Below are positions 9,005 to 17,692 of a stretch of DNA of 64,000 nt, piece by piece. This stretch comes from UBA7672 sp965279205 (GTDB taxonomy: Bacteria; Pseudomonadota; Alphaproteobacteria; Caulobacterales; Hyphomonadaceae), in NCBI GenBank assembly GCA_965279205.1, contig OZ257144.1, positions 1,736,001-1,800,000 of the forward strand. Direction: 5' to 3'. Made by a program: the position numbers and the translations under genes. Numbering within the stretch: the first letter of the stretch is position 1; each line of letters begins with the position of its first letter. A model generated the notes under the pieces. It ran no database searches. It was given only the letters and a program-made list of their open reading frames with translations, and was not told where the DNA came from.

Positions 9005-9445
9005 ATGCCGACACTCGATCCCACGGCGATGATGATGGAAGGCGTCGCTATTCTTGCGACGAAGCTGCGTCCGTTGGGGTTCAGTTACGAGATCAAGAGC
9101 TGGCAACAAACCTCCGGCGGTCCTGCGGCGGACGTCATCTTCAGAAATGGCGACCGTGAACTGCTCATTTCATTTCGCTATTCACTTGGACTCGTTCGCT
9201 ATCGGAAGGGCACGGTCGAGTTGGATCATAAGAAGCTAATGCGCGCTCTCGGCTGTTACTCAAAAGCAAAATACCCTGGGTTCTCGTCAGAGCCTTTGGA
9301 CGCCTTCAGGGACCTTCTTTCGGATCTCGACTATTGCGATGTCTTCTTCCAGGAAGACGGGGCTGCTTTCCTGCAAGTGGCTAGCGATGCCAACAAGCTT
9401 TCAAACGGCTTTTTCGAGTTGAGTGATCACCAGCGTGATAGTTGA
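9005..9445 (+). CDS. Hypothetical protein between two glutathione peroxidase genes
   Basis: A 146-aa protein of unknown function starting 7 bases after the first peroxidase gene, so it is likely in the same transcript. It has no signal peptide, no membrane segment and no motif I can identify. The region around residues 45-70 (VIFRNGDRELLISFRYSLGLVRYR) is beta-strand-like, and the composition looks less GC-rich than that of its neighbours, which may mean the gene was acquired later than the peroxidases. Confidence 0.65.
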   Translation: MPTLDPTAMMMEGVAILATKLRPLGFSYEIKSWQQTSGGPAADVIFRNGDRELLISFRYSLGLVRYRKGTVELDHKKLMRALGCYSKAKYPGFSSEPLDAFRDLLSDLDYCDVFFQEDGAAFLQVASDANKLSNGFFELSDHQRDS

Positions 9446-9483
9446 TGTGTGGTAGCGATGTTTGTTTCTGAAGGAAGCCCAGT

Positions 9484-9960
9484 TTGGCCAACGCATACGA
9501 TTTCGAATTCACGGCCATCAATGGTGCGCCGCTACCACTGAAGACGTTCGAGGGGCAGGCAGTGCTCGTCGTCAACGTCGCCTCGAAGTGCGGGTTCACG
9601 CCGCAATACACCGGCCTCCAGAAACTCTACGCCGAGTATCACGGCCGTGGCTTCACCGTCCTCGGCGTGCCGTGCAACCAGTTCCTGTGGCAGGAGCCGG
9701 CAAAGGAAACTGAGATCGCCGCCTTCTGCGCAGTGCAGTATTCCGTCACTTTCCCGATGACCGAGAAGACGCATGTGAAAGGCGGCAAGGCGCATCCATT
9801 CTACAGATGGATGCGTGAGCAGCTCGGACGTGCGGCGCATCCGGCGTGGAATTTCCACAAGCTGCTGGTCGGCAAGCACGGCGAGCCGCTTGCCGCATTC
9901 AAGTCGAACGTCGAGCCGCTGAGCGGTGATCTGCGCAAGGCAATCGAAGCCGCTCTCTAG
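9484..9960 (+). CDS. Glutathione peroxidase (second of two), TTG start
   Basis: A second 158-aa peroxidase, the same length as the upstream one and clearly homologous. Catalytic Cys lies in VNVASKCGFTPQY, Gln in PCNQF and Trp/Asn in WNFHKL. The coding sequence begins with TTG at 9484: no ATG or GTG is available before the conserved N-terminus, and AAGGAAG lies 5-6 bases upstream. An extra Cys precedes NQF (VPCNQF versus VPSNQF in the paralogue), a possible resolving cysteine. Confidence 0.9.
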   Translation: MANAYDFEFTAINGAPLPLKTFEGQAVLVVNVASKCGFTPQYTGLQKLYAEYHGRGFTVLGVPCNQFLWQEPAKETEIAAFCAVQYSVTFPMTEKTHVKGGKAHPFYRWMREQLGRAAHPAWNFHKLLVGKHGEPLAAFKSNVEPLSGDLRKAIEAAL

Positions 9961-10231
9961 ATACTGATCGGACTCACGCGGATCGTTGCGCCGCGCAAAC
10001 GATCCCAGCTTTCCGGTTCCAGCGCACTTTTGCTCCCTGCGCACCGTGGCTCTGGAGTCACGCCTGCTGCGAACGCAGCTGGGATTGGTAAATGGAAGCT
10101 CTCGTTAACGGTTGGCGGGCCATCGAAGTGCAGGCTCGGTTGTGACTCTTCTGTGACAGCCGAATCAATCCGTACGCGGATACTTCGACCCCGCGGGCAG
10201 TCCGCCCGCTCCTAATCGACAGGGTAATAAC

Positions 10232-10960
10232 GTGAAAAAATATGTCGTGACCGCCTCTCTCATGGCGGGTCTCTCCATGGTCTCGGGCGCTGCATTTGCC
10301 CAAACATCCGGAAGCGTCGGCGCCAACTTCACGCGCATCGACACCGACTTCGGCGACGGCGATGCCTATGGCATCGACGGCGAAGCGATCTTCCCGACGG
10401 GCGGATCCTGGTCGGCCATCATCGAAGGCGCCTATGACGACTCTGACGATGCTGACAGCACGCTCTCGGCGCAGGGCCACCTGATCACCAACGGCGCCAA
10501 CAACGCCTGGGGTGGTTTCGTCGGCGTTTCCGACTCCGATAGCGGCACGGTCTATGTGATCGGCGGCGAATACGCTCAGTTCTTCGAAGCGTCGACGCTG
10601 GCGTTCAACGTCAACTACGGCAACGACGACGACAACGACGTGGATGCCTACGGCATCAACGGCGCCTACCGCATGTTCGCGTCGGACAACCTCCGCTTCG
10701 ACATCGGCGCGAGCTTCGGCCGCGCTGAATCGGGTGGCTTCGATGCGGATATCAACAGCATCGGCGCCGGCGTTGAATACCGCTTCGCCGACTCGCCGTT
10801 CTCCATCGGCGCTGCCTACAGCCGCGTCGACGGCGACATTCTCGAAGCTGACGTCATCGGCGTCACGCTGCGCATGAATTTCGGCGATTCGACCCTGAAA
10901 GAAGCTGACCGCAAGGGCTCGACCTTTACGGGCCTCGGCAGCGCGCTGCAGGGCTTCTAA
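10232..10960 (+). CDS. Outer-membrane beta-barrel protein, GTG start
   Basis: A 242-aa secreted protein with a standard signal peptide cut after AFA (residues 1-24) and then alternating short aromatic/hydrophobic strands rich in Gly, Asp and Asn, typical of small outer-membrane barrels. Repeated acidic turns (for example NYGNDDDNDVDAYGI) suggest extracellular loops. The GTG at 10232 is preceded by AGGG. It is followed by a strong terminator, so it is probably transcribed alone; function is unknown. Confidence 0.8.
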   Translation: MKKYVVTASLMAGLSMVSGAAFAQTSGSVGANFTRIDTDFGDGDAYGIDGEAIFPTGGSWSAIIEGAYDDSDDADSTLSAQGHLITNGANNAWGGFVGVSDSDSGTVYVIGGEYAQFFEASTLAFNVNYGNDDDNDVDAYGINGAYRMFASDNLRFDIGASFGRAESGGFDADINSIGAGVEYRFADSPFSIGAAYSRVDGDILEADVIGVTLRMNFGDSTLKEADRKGSTFTGLGSALQGF

Positions 10961-11009
10961 CTGATCCAATGAAGCTTTCCGTCTCGGTGGAAGGCGCGAG
11001 CTACCAGAC

Positions 11010-11043
11010 GGGGCGGTCCATGGGGCCGCCCCGTTTCATTTTC
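11010..11043 (+). terminator. Rho-independent terminator after the outer-membrane protein gene
   Basis: A 7-bp GC stem (GGGGCGG at 11010-11016, CCGCCCC at 11026-11032) is followed by GTTTCATTTT. It lies about 50 bases after the stop at 10960. Confidence 0.8.
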
Positions 11044-11107
11044 CCCGGCTTGATCCCCAATCCATTTCAGTCCTTCCTGCGTATCGGCCAGCGCAAGGGG
11101 GCGCATC

Positions 11108-11593
11108 ATGGATCCGCTGACGCAGCTCGGCCTCCTGGCGACGATCGCCGCAACCTATTCCGGCTTCATCGCCGTGTTCATTGCGTTCACGAAGGATGGG
11201 CGCTTCGAGTCAGCCGACGCGCACTTTGTCCAGGCCATGGTGCTCGGCACGATCGGCGTGATCGTGATGGCGCTGACCCCGCCCGTGCTGATGCTGATGA
11301 TGCCCGCCGATCAGATGTGGTTCGTGGTGTCGGTCTTCGCGATCGTGGGCGGCGTACCGTCGATGCTCTACCAGGCCTGGCAGCAATCGCGTTTGTCCAA
11401 GATCGAGACGTCCAAGGTTCCCGTGGGCTGGCATGCGCCGGGCTGGGCGCTGGGCTTCATCGCGCTCGCAGCCTTCGCCGCCGGACTGGTTTATCCGGAC
11501 ATCCGCTCAGGCTTCTACGTCGCCGGCGTCACGCTGATGCTCACCGTATCGATCTGGTGCTTCATCGCGGTGGTATTCCGGCGGTTCTTCTAG
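11108..11593 (+). CDS. Four-helix integral membrane protein of unknown function
   Basis: A 161-aa hydrophobic protein with four predicted membrane segments (about residues 5-25, 43-63, 69-89 with a short break, and 108-155 containing two helices) and short basic cytoplasmic turns (RLSKIETSK). No domain is recognised. The stop overlaps the convergent DUF2842 gene by 4 bases. Confidence 0.75.
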   Translation: MDPLTQLGLLATIAATYSGFIAVFIAFTKDGRFESADAHFVQAMVLGTIGVIVMALTPPVLMLMMPADQMWFVVSVFAIVGGVPSMLYQAWQQSRLSKIETSKVPVGWHAPGWALGFIALAAFAAGLVYPDIRSGFYVAGVTLMLTVSIWCFIAVVFRRFF

Positions 11594-11802
11594 ACGTCCG
11601 GACTCTCGTGTGGCTCATCCTTCGCGTGCATCCATTTCAGCAGCGGCTTCAGCGGCAGTACCCAGGCGAGACCCACGATCGGGAAATAGAGCAGCTTCCA
11701 GCCCCAGTGTTCGGAGGCAATGCGATCGCCTACCACCGCCGCCACGGCGATGTAAGCGACCATCCAAGCCACCAGGACAAAGGCTCCAACAATCTTGCGC
11801 AT
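11590..11802 (-). CDS. DUF2842 family small membrane protein
   Basis: A 70-aa protein with two transmembrane helices and the conserved C-terminal block WVLPLKPLLKWMH, which fits the alphaproteobacterial DUF2842 family. Its role is unknown. Members frequently sit next to cytochrome oxidase assembly genes, and here the heme A synthase gene is the divergent neighbour, 61 bases away. Confidence 0.82.
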   Translation of the reverse strand: MRKIVGAFVLVAWMVAYIAVAAVVGDRIASEHWGWKLLYFPIVGLAWVLPLKPLLKWMHAKDEPHESPDV

Positions 11803-11863
11803 GGGCGCTCCTGCGGCTTCCGGCCCGCTGGCCTTCCGTTCTCACAGGTAGGATAAGCGCGCA

Positions 11864-12919
11864 ATGAGCGAGGCTGTCGCTGCCACCTTTGCGCCAAATC
11901 CCATGGTTCCCGCCAGGGGCGTGAGCCTGGTGAGGGCATGGCTGCTGGTGATCGCCGGCCTCGTCTATCTGATGATCCTGGTCGGCGGCGCCACGCGCCT
12001 GACGGATAGCGGCCTGTCGATCACCGAATGGAAGCCGCTGCTCGGCGCCTTTCCGCCGATGAGCGAGGCCGACTGGGCCGGCGCCTTCGCCAAATACCAG
12101 TCGATGACGTCGCAATACCACCAGCTCAACCCCAACATGGATCTGGCCGGCTTCCAGGGCATCTACTGGTGGGAATGGAGTCACCGCGAACTCGGCCGCG
12201 TGATCGGCGTGGCATTTGCTCTGCCGCTGTTGTTCTTCTGGTTGACCGGCCGCACAACGAAGAAGCTTCTGCCGCACCTGCTGATCCTGTTCGCCCTCGG
12301 TGGGCTGCAGGGGCTGATCGGTTGGTGGATGGTGTCGTCGGGCGTCGAGACCGAACTGACGTCTGTCGCGCCCTACCGGCTGATGACGCACTTCTGCCTG
12401 GCGCTGCTGATCATTGCCTACTGTTTCTGGCTGTGGCTCGAACTCGGCGCCACGCGCCGCGATCTGCCGCGCGCGGCCTCCGGATGGGCGAATGCGCTGA
12501 TCTGGATCGTCGGCGTGCAGATGGCGCTCGGCGCGCTCGTGGCGGGCCTGGACGCGGGCAGGGGCTACACCGACTGGCCTCTGATGGCTGGCCGCTTCGT
12601 ACCCGATGCAATCTGGTCGCTGGACCCGTTCTGGCGCAACTTCACCGAGAACGAGGCGACGACACAATTCCTCCATCGCATGACGGCGTACACGCTGCTG
12701 GCTGTAGCGCTGTGGTCAGCGTGGAAATTCCGCGCCCAGCACTGGTCTCTGTTCCCGCTGTTCGCAGGCCTCGTCGCGGCCCAGGCTGTGCTGGGCATCG
12801 TCACGCTGGTTCGTGCCGCGCCGCTAGACATGTCGCTGATGCACCAGGCGCTGGGCGTCATTGTTCTGCTTGCCGCGACGCGGCTGGTCTGGAACGCGCG
12901 GTCGCTACGGACGGGCTGA
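11864..12919 (+). CDS. ctaA: Heme A synthase (COX15/CtaA)
   Basis: A 351-aa polytopic membrane enzyme that oxidises the C8 methyl of heme O to give heme A for aa3-type cytochrome oxidase. Hallmarks are VGGATRLTDSGLSITEWKP after the first helix, the heme-ligand histidines in WEWSHRELGR, LMTHF, LHRMTAYT and MHQALG, and eight hydrophobic segments. It matches the alphaproteobacterial COX15-like type in length. The last 15 bases overlap the convergent peptidase gene. Confidence 0.95.
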   Translation: MSEAVAATFAPNPMVPARGVSLVRAWLLVIAGLVYLMILVGGATRLTDSGLSITEWKPLLGAFPPMSEADWAGAFAKYQSMTSQYHQLNPNMDLAGFQGIYWWEWSHRELGRVIGVAFALPLLFFWLTGRTTKKLLPHLLILFALGGLQGLIGWWMVSSGVETELTSVAPYRLMTHFCLALLIIAYCFWLWLELGATRRDLPRAASGWANALIWIVGVQMALGALVAGLDAGRGYTDWPLMAGRFVPDAIWSLDPFWRNFTENEATTQFLHRMTAYTLLAVALWSAWKFRAQHWSLFPLFAGLVAAQAVLGIVTLVRAAPLDMSLMHQALGVIVLLAATRLVWNARSLRTG

Positions 12920-14554
12920 CGGCGCGGGGGCTTGCCCCGGAACAACCGGCGTTTCCGGACGCGGCTTGCGCGGCAGCTTGCCGGGATGGTTCGCGGCCAT
13001 CAGCGCAAAGCCCGCCATGATCACCGAATTGCGACGCATGTCCTCGGGCTGCAGCGCTTCGAGGAAATCCATGTTCGTGTGGTGGGTCTTCGGTTCGTAT
13101 TCCAGCTGGTCCTGGATGAACTGGAAGCCGGGCAGGCCTGCCTGATCGAACGACGCGTGATCCGTCGAGCCGGTCGAGCGCGACGACACATGCGTCACGC
13201 CCAGATCGCGGAATGGCTCGGCCCACTGCCGGAAGATCGGGATGATCCCCTGATTGCCCTGGGCATAGATGCCCCGGATCGAACCTACGCCATTGTCGAG
13301 ATTGAAATAGGCCTGGAAACGGCTGTGGTCGCGCTTGATCGGCACGACATCGCCGCGCGGATTGCCGGCCGAAGGCACACCGCGCACGCCGCCGAAATGG
13401 TTAGCGACATAGAGCCGCGATCCGATCAGGCCCTGTTCCTCGCCATTCCACAGGCAAACACGCACCGTTCGCTTCGGCGCCGCCCGCGTGGCCTTGAGGA
13501 TGCGCATGGCTTCCAGCGCAATGGAGCACGCCCCGCCATTGTCAGTCGCGCCGGTGGCCGAGTGGAACGAGTCAAAGTGGCCGCCAATGATCACGACTTC
13601 ATTCGGCAATTCGCTGCCGCGGATCTCGCCGACAACATTGAACATCTCCGGCTTGTCGAACCAGTCGTTGCGGATGTCAGCCTCGACCACCACCGGCTGG
13701 CCTTGCATCACTGAACGGGCGATGCGGCCATAGTGTTCGGCCTCGACCGCAATGCGCGGAATCTGCTGGTCAGGCGCATCTACGCGCCCGCCGCCATTCA
13801 CATTGACGACGCCATGGCCCTTGTTGGTCTGGAAGACGCCGAGCGCGCCTTCGGTGAAGAACCATTTGTTGCGGTCGAATACGGGCTGGCCGGGCTGGGG
13901 CGGCACAGGCGGGCGTGGCGGCGTCGGTCCTTGCGGTGTGCCGTTCTCGGGCGGACGGGCAGGGGTCTCCAGCGCATCGAGCTGTTCCTTGGTATAGCGG
14001 CGCGCAACCGGATCCCATTGCGCACGCATTTCGGCCGGCGCCTGGCCCAGCACCCACTTGCCACGCAGCTTGCCGGCGTATTTCGCCTTCACTTCGTTCT
14101 CGACCGTTTCCGTGACGAGGACGCATTCGCCGCTGACCGGCCCCTTCGTTCCCGGCGTCCAGCCGATCGACATGCCCGAGATCGGGAAAGCGTTCGGCGT
14201 CACCGCATGCAGGTAAAATTTTGAATTCGCCCAGCCGCGCGGAAAGCCATTGTTGGTTCCGGTCGGATCCGTCGGCCAGGGCTCGAGCGCTGCGCCCGTC
14301 AGTCCCCACTCCTTCATCTTGGAGACGACCCAGTCGGCCGACTTCCGGATGCCCGGCGAGCCAGATAGGCGCGGACCCAGCACATCCATCATGTAGCTGG
14401 CCGTCTTCATTACCTGCGACGTCTCTTCGTTCATTCCGAACCGCCGGAGCTCGGCGATGGCGTCATAAGGCAGCTGTCCAAAGGCGCGGCCCGGGAACAT
14501 GGCTGGCGCCAATGCCGAGGCGGCGGCCGCCGAAAGGAACGACCTGCGGTTCAT
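12905..14554 (-). CDS. Tat-exported M28-family metallopeptidase
   Basis: A 549-aa periplasmic aminopeptidase/carboxypeptidase-Q-like enzyme. The N-terminus has a twin-arginine signal (NRRSFLSAAAASALAPAMF) with a likely cut after AFG. Zinc-binding residues are visible in GGHFDSFHSATGATDNG (about 324-340) and NGEEQGLIGS (about 370-379), the M28 dinuclear-zinc motifs. A PA-like domain fills residues 140-300, interrupted by a Pro-rich insert at about 200-222 (TPPRPPVPPQPGQP). The final 20 residues are also Pro-rich. The substrate is unknown. Confidence 0.88.
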   Translation of the reverse strand: MNRRSFLSAAAASALAPAMFPGRAFGQLPYDAIAELRRFGMNEETSQVMKTASYMMDVLGPRLSGSPGIRKSADWVVSKMKEWGLTGAALEPWPTDPTGTNNGFPRGWANSKFYLHAVTPNAFPISGMSIGWTPGTKGPVSGECVLVTETVENEVKAKYAGKLRGKWVLGQAPAEMRAQWDPVARRYTKEQLDALETPARPPENGTPQGPTPPRPPVPPQPGQPVFDRNKWFFTEGALGVFQTNKGHGVVNVNGGGRVDAPDQQIPRIAVEAEHYGRIARSVMQGQPVVVEADIRNDWFDKPEMFNVVGEIRGSELPNEVVIIGGHFDSFHSATGATDNGGACSIALEAMRILKATRAAPKRTVRVCLWNGEEQGLIGSRLYVANHFGGVRGVPSAGNPRGDVVPIKRDHSRFQAYFNLDNGVGSIRGIYAQGNQGIIPIFRQWAEPFRDLGVTHVSSRSTGSTDHASFDQAGLPGFQFIQDQLEYEPKTHHTNMDFLEALQPEDMRRNSVIMAGFALMAANHPGKLPRKPRPETPVVPGQAPAPSARP

Positions 14555-14675
14555 GACTGTCTCTCCCCTGGGGTCTCGCCCCTTTCTCCGGACTATAGGC
14601 GGGACGGGGAGGGCGTCGATTGGACTCGCGGGACAGGGGCGTTCAACACCCCGCTATCCGTGCTAGGCCCGGCCC

Positions 14676-14930
14676 ATGATGTGGATGGAAATCCTGATTG
14701 TGGTGGTGCTGGTCCTGGCCATCATCCCCTTTTTCCTGCTGGCCGGCGCCTTCAAAGGCCCGAAAGGGGGCCAGCCAGGCGGGGCGGACGGCGCCTCTAC
14801 GGACATGGAGGCCGGACATGGGAAGAAATCTGGGCCACAGGACCAGGACGGCCCAGGCGATTCCGGAGATTCTGGCGGAGATTCAGGGTCGGACGGTGGG
14901 GGCGGCGGGGGAGGGGGTGGCGGCAAATAA
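14676..14930 (+). CDS. Small single-pass membrane protein with acidic Gly-rich tail
   Basis: An 84-aa protein. Residues 1-25 form a membrane helix (MEILIVVVLVLAIIPFFLLAG) and the rest is a disordered Gly/Asp/Ser tail ending in ten Gly and a Lys. No family is recognised. Codon use in the tail is GC-rich in the third position as in true genes, but low complexity makes the call uncertain. A second ATG one codon later could be the start. Confidence 0.5.
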   Translation: MMWMEILIVVVLVLAIIPFFLLAGAFKGPKGGQPGGADGASTDMEAGHGKKSGPQDQDGPGDSGDSGGDSGSDGGGGGGGGGGK

Positions 14931-14993
14931 AAGCTTGTCCCGCCGGGGTTTTTGCGCCCATTGGGGCCTTTCGGGCCCTGCCTGTCTCCGTTG

Positions 14994-15020
14994 TTGACAA
15001 ACACCCGGCCCGGCTATAGC
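14994..15020 (+). promoter_or_regulatory. Candidate promoter of rplM-rpsI
   Basis: TTGACA at 14994-14999 and TATAGC at 15015-15020 match alphaproteobacterial sigma-70 boxes, about 60 bases before rplM. The 15-base spacer is shorter than the usual 17, so this is a candidate only. Confidence 0.5.
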
Positions 15021-15077
15021 TGCACGCGTTCGAAATTCAGTACTAAACCCTGTCTGAGAAAGGCTCCGCGAGGGAGC

Positions 15078-15545
15078 ATGCAAACCGTTTCCGTAAAACC
15101 GGCCGACGCCGAGACTAAGTGGGTGATCATCGACGCCGAAGGCGTCGTTGTCGGTCGCCTTGCCTCCTTTGTGGCCCGTCGCCTGCGCGGCAAGCACCGC
15201 GCCGACTACACGCCCCACGTCGACCAGGGCGACCATGTCGTGATCATCAATGCGGGCAAGGTCGCGATGACCGGCCGCAAGTTGACCCGCAAGCTCTATC
15301 ACCGCCACACGGGTCACCCGGGCGGTATCAAGACCACGACGCCGGAGAAAATCCTCGCGTCGAAATTCCCCGAGCGCGTGCTCGAACTCGCTGTGAAGCG
15401 CATGATGCCGGGTGAAAGCCCGCTGGCGCGCAAGCAGTTCGCCAAGCTGCGCGTCTATGGCGGCGCCGACCATCCGCACACCGCGCAGAACCCTGAAAAG
15501 ATCGACTTCAAATCGATGAATTCCAAGAACGTGAAGGTCGCCTGA
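15078..15545 (+). CDS. rplM: 50S ribosomal protein L13
   Basis: A 155-aa ribosomal protein L13, an early assembly protein of the large subunit. It has the typical WVIIDAEGVVVGRLAS start, GKHRADYTPH and YRHTGHPGG-like (YHRHTGHPGG) blocks and the MMPGESPLARKQ segment. The ATG at 15078 follows AGGGAG by one base more than usual but gives the family N-terminus; an in-frame start farther upstream would add unrelated residues. rpsI follows after 2 bases. Confidence 0.97.
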   Translation: MQTVSVKPADAETKWVIIDAEGVVVGRLASFVARRLRGKHRADYTPHVDQGDHVVIINAGKVAMTGRKLTRKLYHRHTGHPGGIKTTTPEKILASKFPERVLELAVKRMMPGESPLARKQFAKLRVYGGADHPHTAQNPEKIDFKSMNSKNVKVA

Positions 15546-15547
15546 TC

Positions 15548-16027
15548 ATGGCCGAAGCCGTCGACTCCCTTGGCAGCATCAAAGACCTCGGCGTCAAAGC
15601 CTCGCCGGCGCAAGCTCCGGCGACCGCGAAGATCGACAAGCTGGGCCGCGCCTACGGCACTGGCCGCCGCAAGACCGCTACCGCCCGCGTGTGGGTGAAG
15701 CGCGGCACCGGCAAGATCACCGTGAATGGCAAGGACCAGACGGAATACTTCGCCCGTCCCGTGCTGCGCCTGATGATCAAGCAGCCGCTGGAAGCCGCCA
15801 AGCGCGAAACGGAAATCGACGTCGAGTGCACCGTTGCTGGCTCGGGCCTGACCGGCCAGGCTGGCGCTGTGCGTCACGGCATTGCCCGCGCTCTGGTGAA
15901 CTTCGAACCGGAACTGCGCCTCGCGATGCGCCCGAACAAACTGCTTACCCGCGACCCGCGTGCAGTCGAGCGGAAGAAGTATGGCAAGGCGAAAGCCCGC
16001 CGCTCCTTCCAGTTCTCGAAGCGCTAG
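15548..16027 (+). CDS. rpsI: 30S ribosomal protein S9
   Basis: A 159-aa S9 protein with a roughly 30-residue N-terminal extension typical of alphaproteobacteria. The core GRAYGTGRRKTATARVWVK, the YFARPVLR block and the C-terminal basic tail RRSFQFSKR, which reaches the P-site tRNA, are all present. It is the second gene of the rplM-rpsI operon and is followed by a terminator. Confidence 0.97.
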   Translation: MAEAVDSLGSIKDLGVKASPAQAPATAKIDKLGRAYGTGRRKTATARVWVKRGTGKITVNGKDQTEYFARPVLRLMIKQPLEAAKRETEIDVECTVAGSGLTGQAGAVRHGIARALVNFEPELRLAMRPNKLLTRDPRAVERKKYGKAKARRSFQFSKR

Positions 16028-16052
16028 GACGCGTTTCAATCGCGTTTCAGAG

Positions 16053-16084
16053 GGGCGCTTCGGGAAACCGGAGCGCCCTTTTCC
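16053..16084 (+). terminator. Rho-independent terminator of rplM-rpsI
   Basis: An 11-bp stem (GGGCGCTTCGG at 16053-16063 pairing with 16068-16078, one G-U pair) closes a GAAA tetraloop and is followed by TTTT. It begins 26 bases after the rpsI stop. Confidence 0.9.
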
Positions 16085-16101
16085 ATTTAAGGCGCCGAAA
16101 C

Positions 16102-16350
16102 TTGGACAAGCCCGTCCCGCATACCGTGACAAGTCCGGACGGACGCCAGAAAGCGGAATTTGATGTCCGTGCAGACGGAACGTGCAGATACAGCGTGATC
16201 CAGTGGTATGATAACGATCCCGACAATCCCTATGAACGTCCGCCAGGCTGGTGGTCGCCAATCTGGCAGTCGGGCATCTTTGCATCGCTCGAGGACGCGA
16301 CGCGCGATCTTGCAGTCCAAGGCTGGCCTGTAGTGAAGTACACGGCATGA
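16102..16350 (+). CDS. Small hypothetical protein coupled to argC, TTG start
   Basis: An 82-aa protein of unknown function, reading from a TTG at 16102 (MDKPVPHTV...) with AAGG about 10 bases upstream. No in-frame ATG or GTG is available after the rpsI terminator. It is Trp- and Tyr-rich (VIQWYDNDPDNPYERPPGWW), which is unlikely by chance. Its TGA overlaps the argC ATG (ATGA), evidence that it is a real gene in the argC transcript. Confidence 0.65.
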   Translation: MDKPVPHTVTSPDGRQKAEFDVRADGTCRYSVIQWYDNDPDNPYERPPGWWSPIWQSGIFASLEDATRDLAVQGWPVVKYTA

Positions 16351-17324
16351 CCCCTAAAGTCTTCATCGACGGCGAAGCCGGCACGACCGGCCTGCAGATT
16401 CGGCAACGGTTGGCGAGCCGTCGCGATCTGACGGTCATTTCGATCGATCCCGACAAGCGCAAGGATGCGGCCGCCCGTGCCGACATGCTGAACTCGGCGG
16501 ATGCCGTGATCCTTTGCCTGCCGGACGAGGCGGCGAAGGAAGCGACGAAGCTGGTCTTCAACGCCCACACCGTGATCATCGATGCCTCGACCGCTCACCG
16601 TGTCGATCCGCACTGGGTGTATGGCTTCCCGGAAATGGTGGATGGCCATCGCGTGCTCATCCACCGCTCGAAGCGCATCTCCAACCCAGGCTGTTATCCG
16701 ACAGGCTTCATCGGGCTCACCGCGCCATTGGTACGCGAAGGGCTGATACCGGCGGATTTCCCCATCACGGTGAATGCGGTCTCCGGCTATACTGGCGGCG
16801 GCAAGGGGCTGATCGAGGAGTTCTCGAACGCGTCGCCTGAAGACACACATGACGCCTTCCGCGCCTATGGCTTCACGCTGATGCACAAGCACGTGCCCGA
16901 GATGCAGAAGTATGCCGGCCTCGCACACCCACCGGTGTTCGCGCCGAGCGTCGGCCGCTATGCGCAGGGCATGCTGGTGGAGGTGCCGCTGCAGCTCTGG
17001 GCGCTGCCGGGCAATCCTTCACCGAAGCAACTGCGCGAGGCGCTGTCCGATTTCTACCGGGGCGAAAAGTTTGTCAGCGTCGCGAGCGATGATGAGTGCG
17101 CCAGCCTGCAGAAGCAGCGCGCCGGCGCCGGCGGCTATGTCGACGAGCTAGATCCAGAGGCGCTCAACAACACCAACGACATGAAGCTGTTCGTCTTCGG
17201 TAATGAAGCGACGCAGCAGGCGCGGCTGGTGGCGCTGCTGGACAATCTCGGCAAGGGCGCTTCAGGCGCCGCGGTGCAGAACCTCAATATCGCGCTGGGA
17301 CTGGATGAGGCAGCGGGGCTGTAG
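16347..17324 (+). CDS. argC: N-acetyl-gamma-glutamyl-phosphate reductase (type 2)
   Basis: A 325-aa enzyme for the third step of arginine synthesis, reducing N-acetylglutamyl phosphate to the semialdehyde with NADPH. The N-terminal IDGEAGTTGLQIRQRL is the NADP-binding loop, and the catalytic Cys lies in SNPGCYPTGF (about residue 114). The His in HKHVPEM is the base. The short form with DGEAGTTG is the second AGPR type of many proteobacteria. Translation is coupled to the small upstream gene. Confidence 0.95.
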   Translation: MTPKVFIDGEAGTTGLQIRQRLASRRDLTVISIDPDKRKDAAARADMLNSADAVILCLPDEAAKEATKLVFNAHTVIIDASTAHRVDPHWVYGFPEMVDGHRVLIHRSKRISNPGCYPTGFIGLTAPLVREGLIPADFPITVNAVSGYTGGGKGLIEEFSNASPEDTHDAFRAYGFTLMHKHVPEMQKYAGLAHPPVFAPSVGRYAQGMLVEVPLQLWALPGNPSPKQLREALSDFYRGEKFVSVASDDECASLQKQRAGAGGYVDELDPEALNNTNDMKLFVFGNEATQQARLVALLDNLGKGASGAAVQNLNIALGLDEAAGL

Positions 17325-17332
17325 GGTGCGGG

Positions 17333-17689
17333 ATGGGGCCGGACGACCAGTGGAATGAGGATGATGCGGCTGAGCTGATCGGTGCGCTGGTGCTCGTCGG
17401 CTTCACGCGGCTGACGTACACGGGCGAACTCAAGAGCCGGCAGCAGTTCCACGGCCGGGTGGTGTCAGCCAGCAAAGAGGATGGGATCTGCATCGCCTGG
17501 CAGGGCGATTATCTCGGCGAGCACTACTGGCTGCCGCCGTTGACCGCGGCTTTCCGTCGTCTGCCACCGGGCAAATACGAGATCGTCAGCACGGGCGAGA
17601 CGGTGGAGAACCCAGCCTTCATGAGCACGTGGACGATCAAAGAACCGCCGGAAGGCGACATGCCGGAAGACGATGCTGTGAAGAACTGA
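17333..17689 (+). CDS. Hypothetical protein downstream of argC
   Basis: A 118-aa soluble protein with no recognised domain, starting 8 bases after argC and therefore probably co-transcribed. The middle part (FHGRVVSASKEDGICIAW, then YWLPPLTAAFRRLPPGKYEIV) looks beta-rich. The C-terminus is acidic. It is convergent with the DUF2336 gene, 3 bases apart. Confidence 0.7.
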   Translation: MGPDDQWNEDDAAELIGALVLVGFTRLTYTGELKSRQQFHGRVVSASKEDGICIAWQGDYLGEHYWLPPLTAAFRRLPPGKYEIVSTGETVENPAFMSTWTIKEPPEGDMPEDDAVKN

Positions 17690-17692
17690 CGC

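Noticed and set aside
12028..13020. A 330-codon plus-strand frame
   Set aside because: It lies in a different frame inside ctaA, which has an intact family signature.
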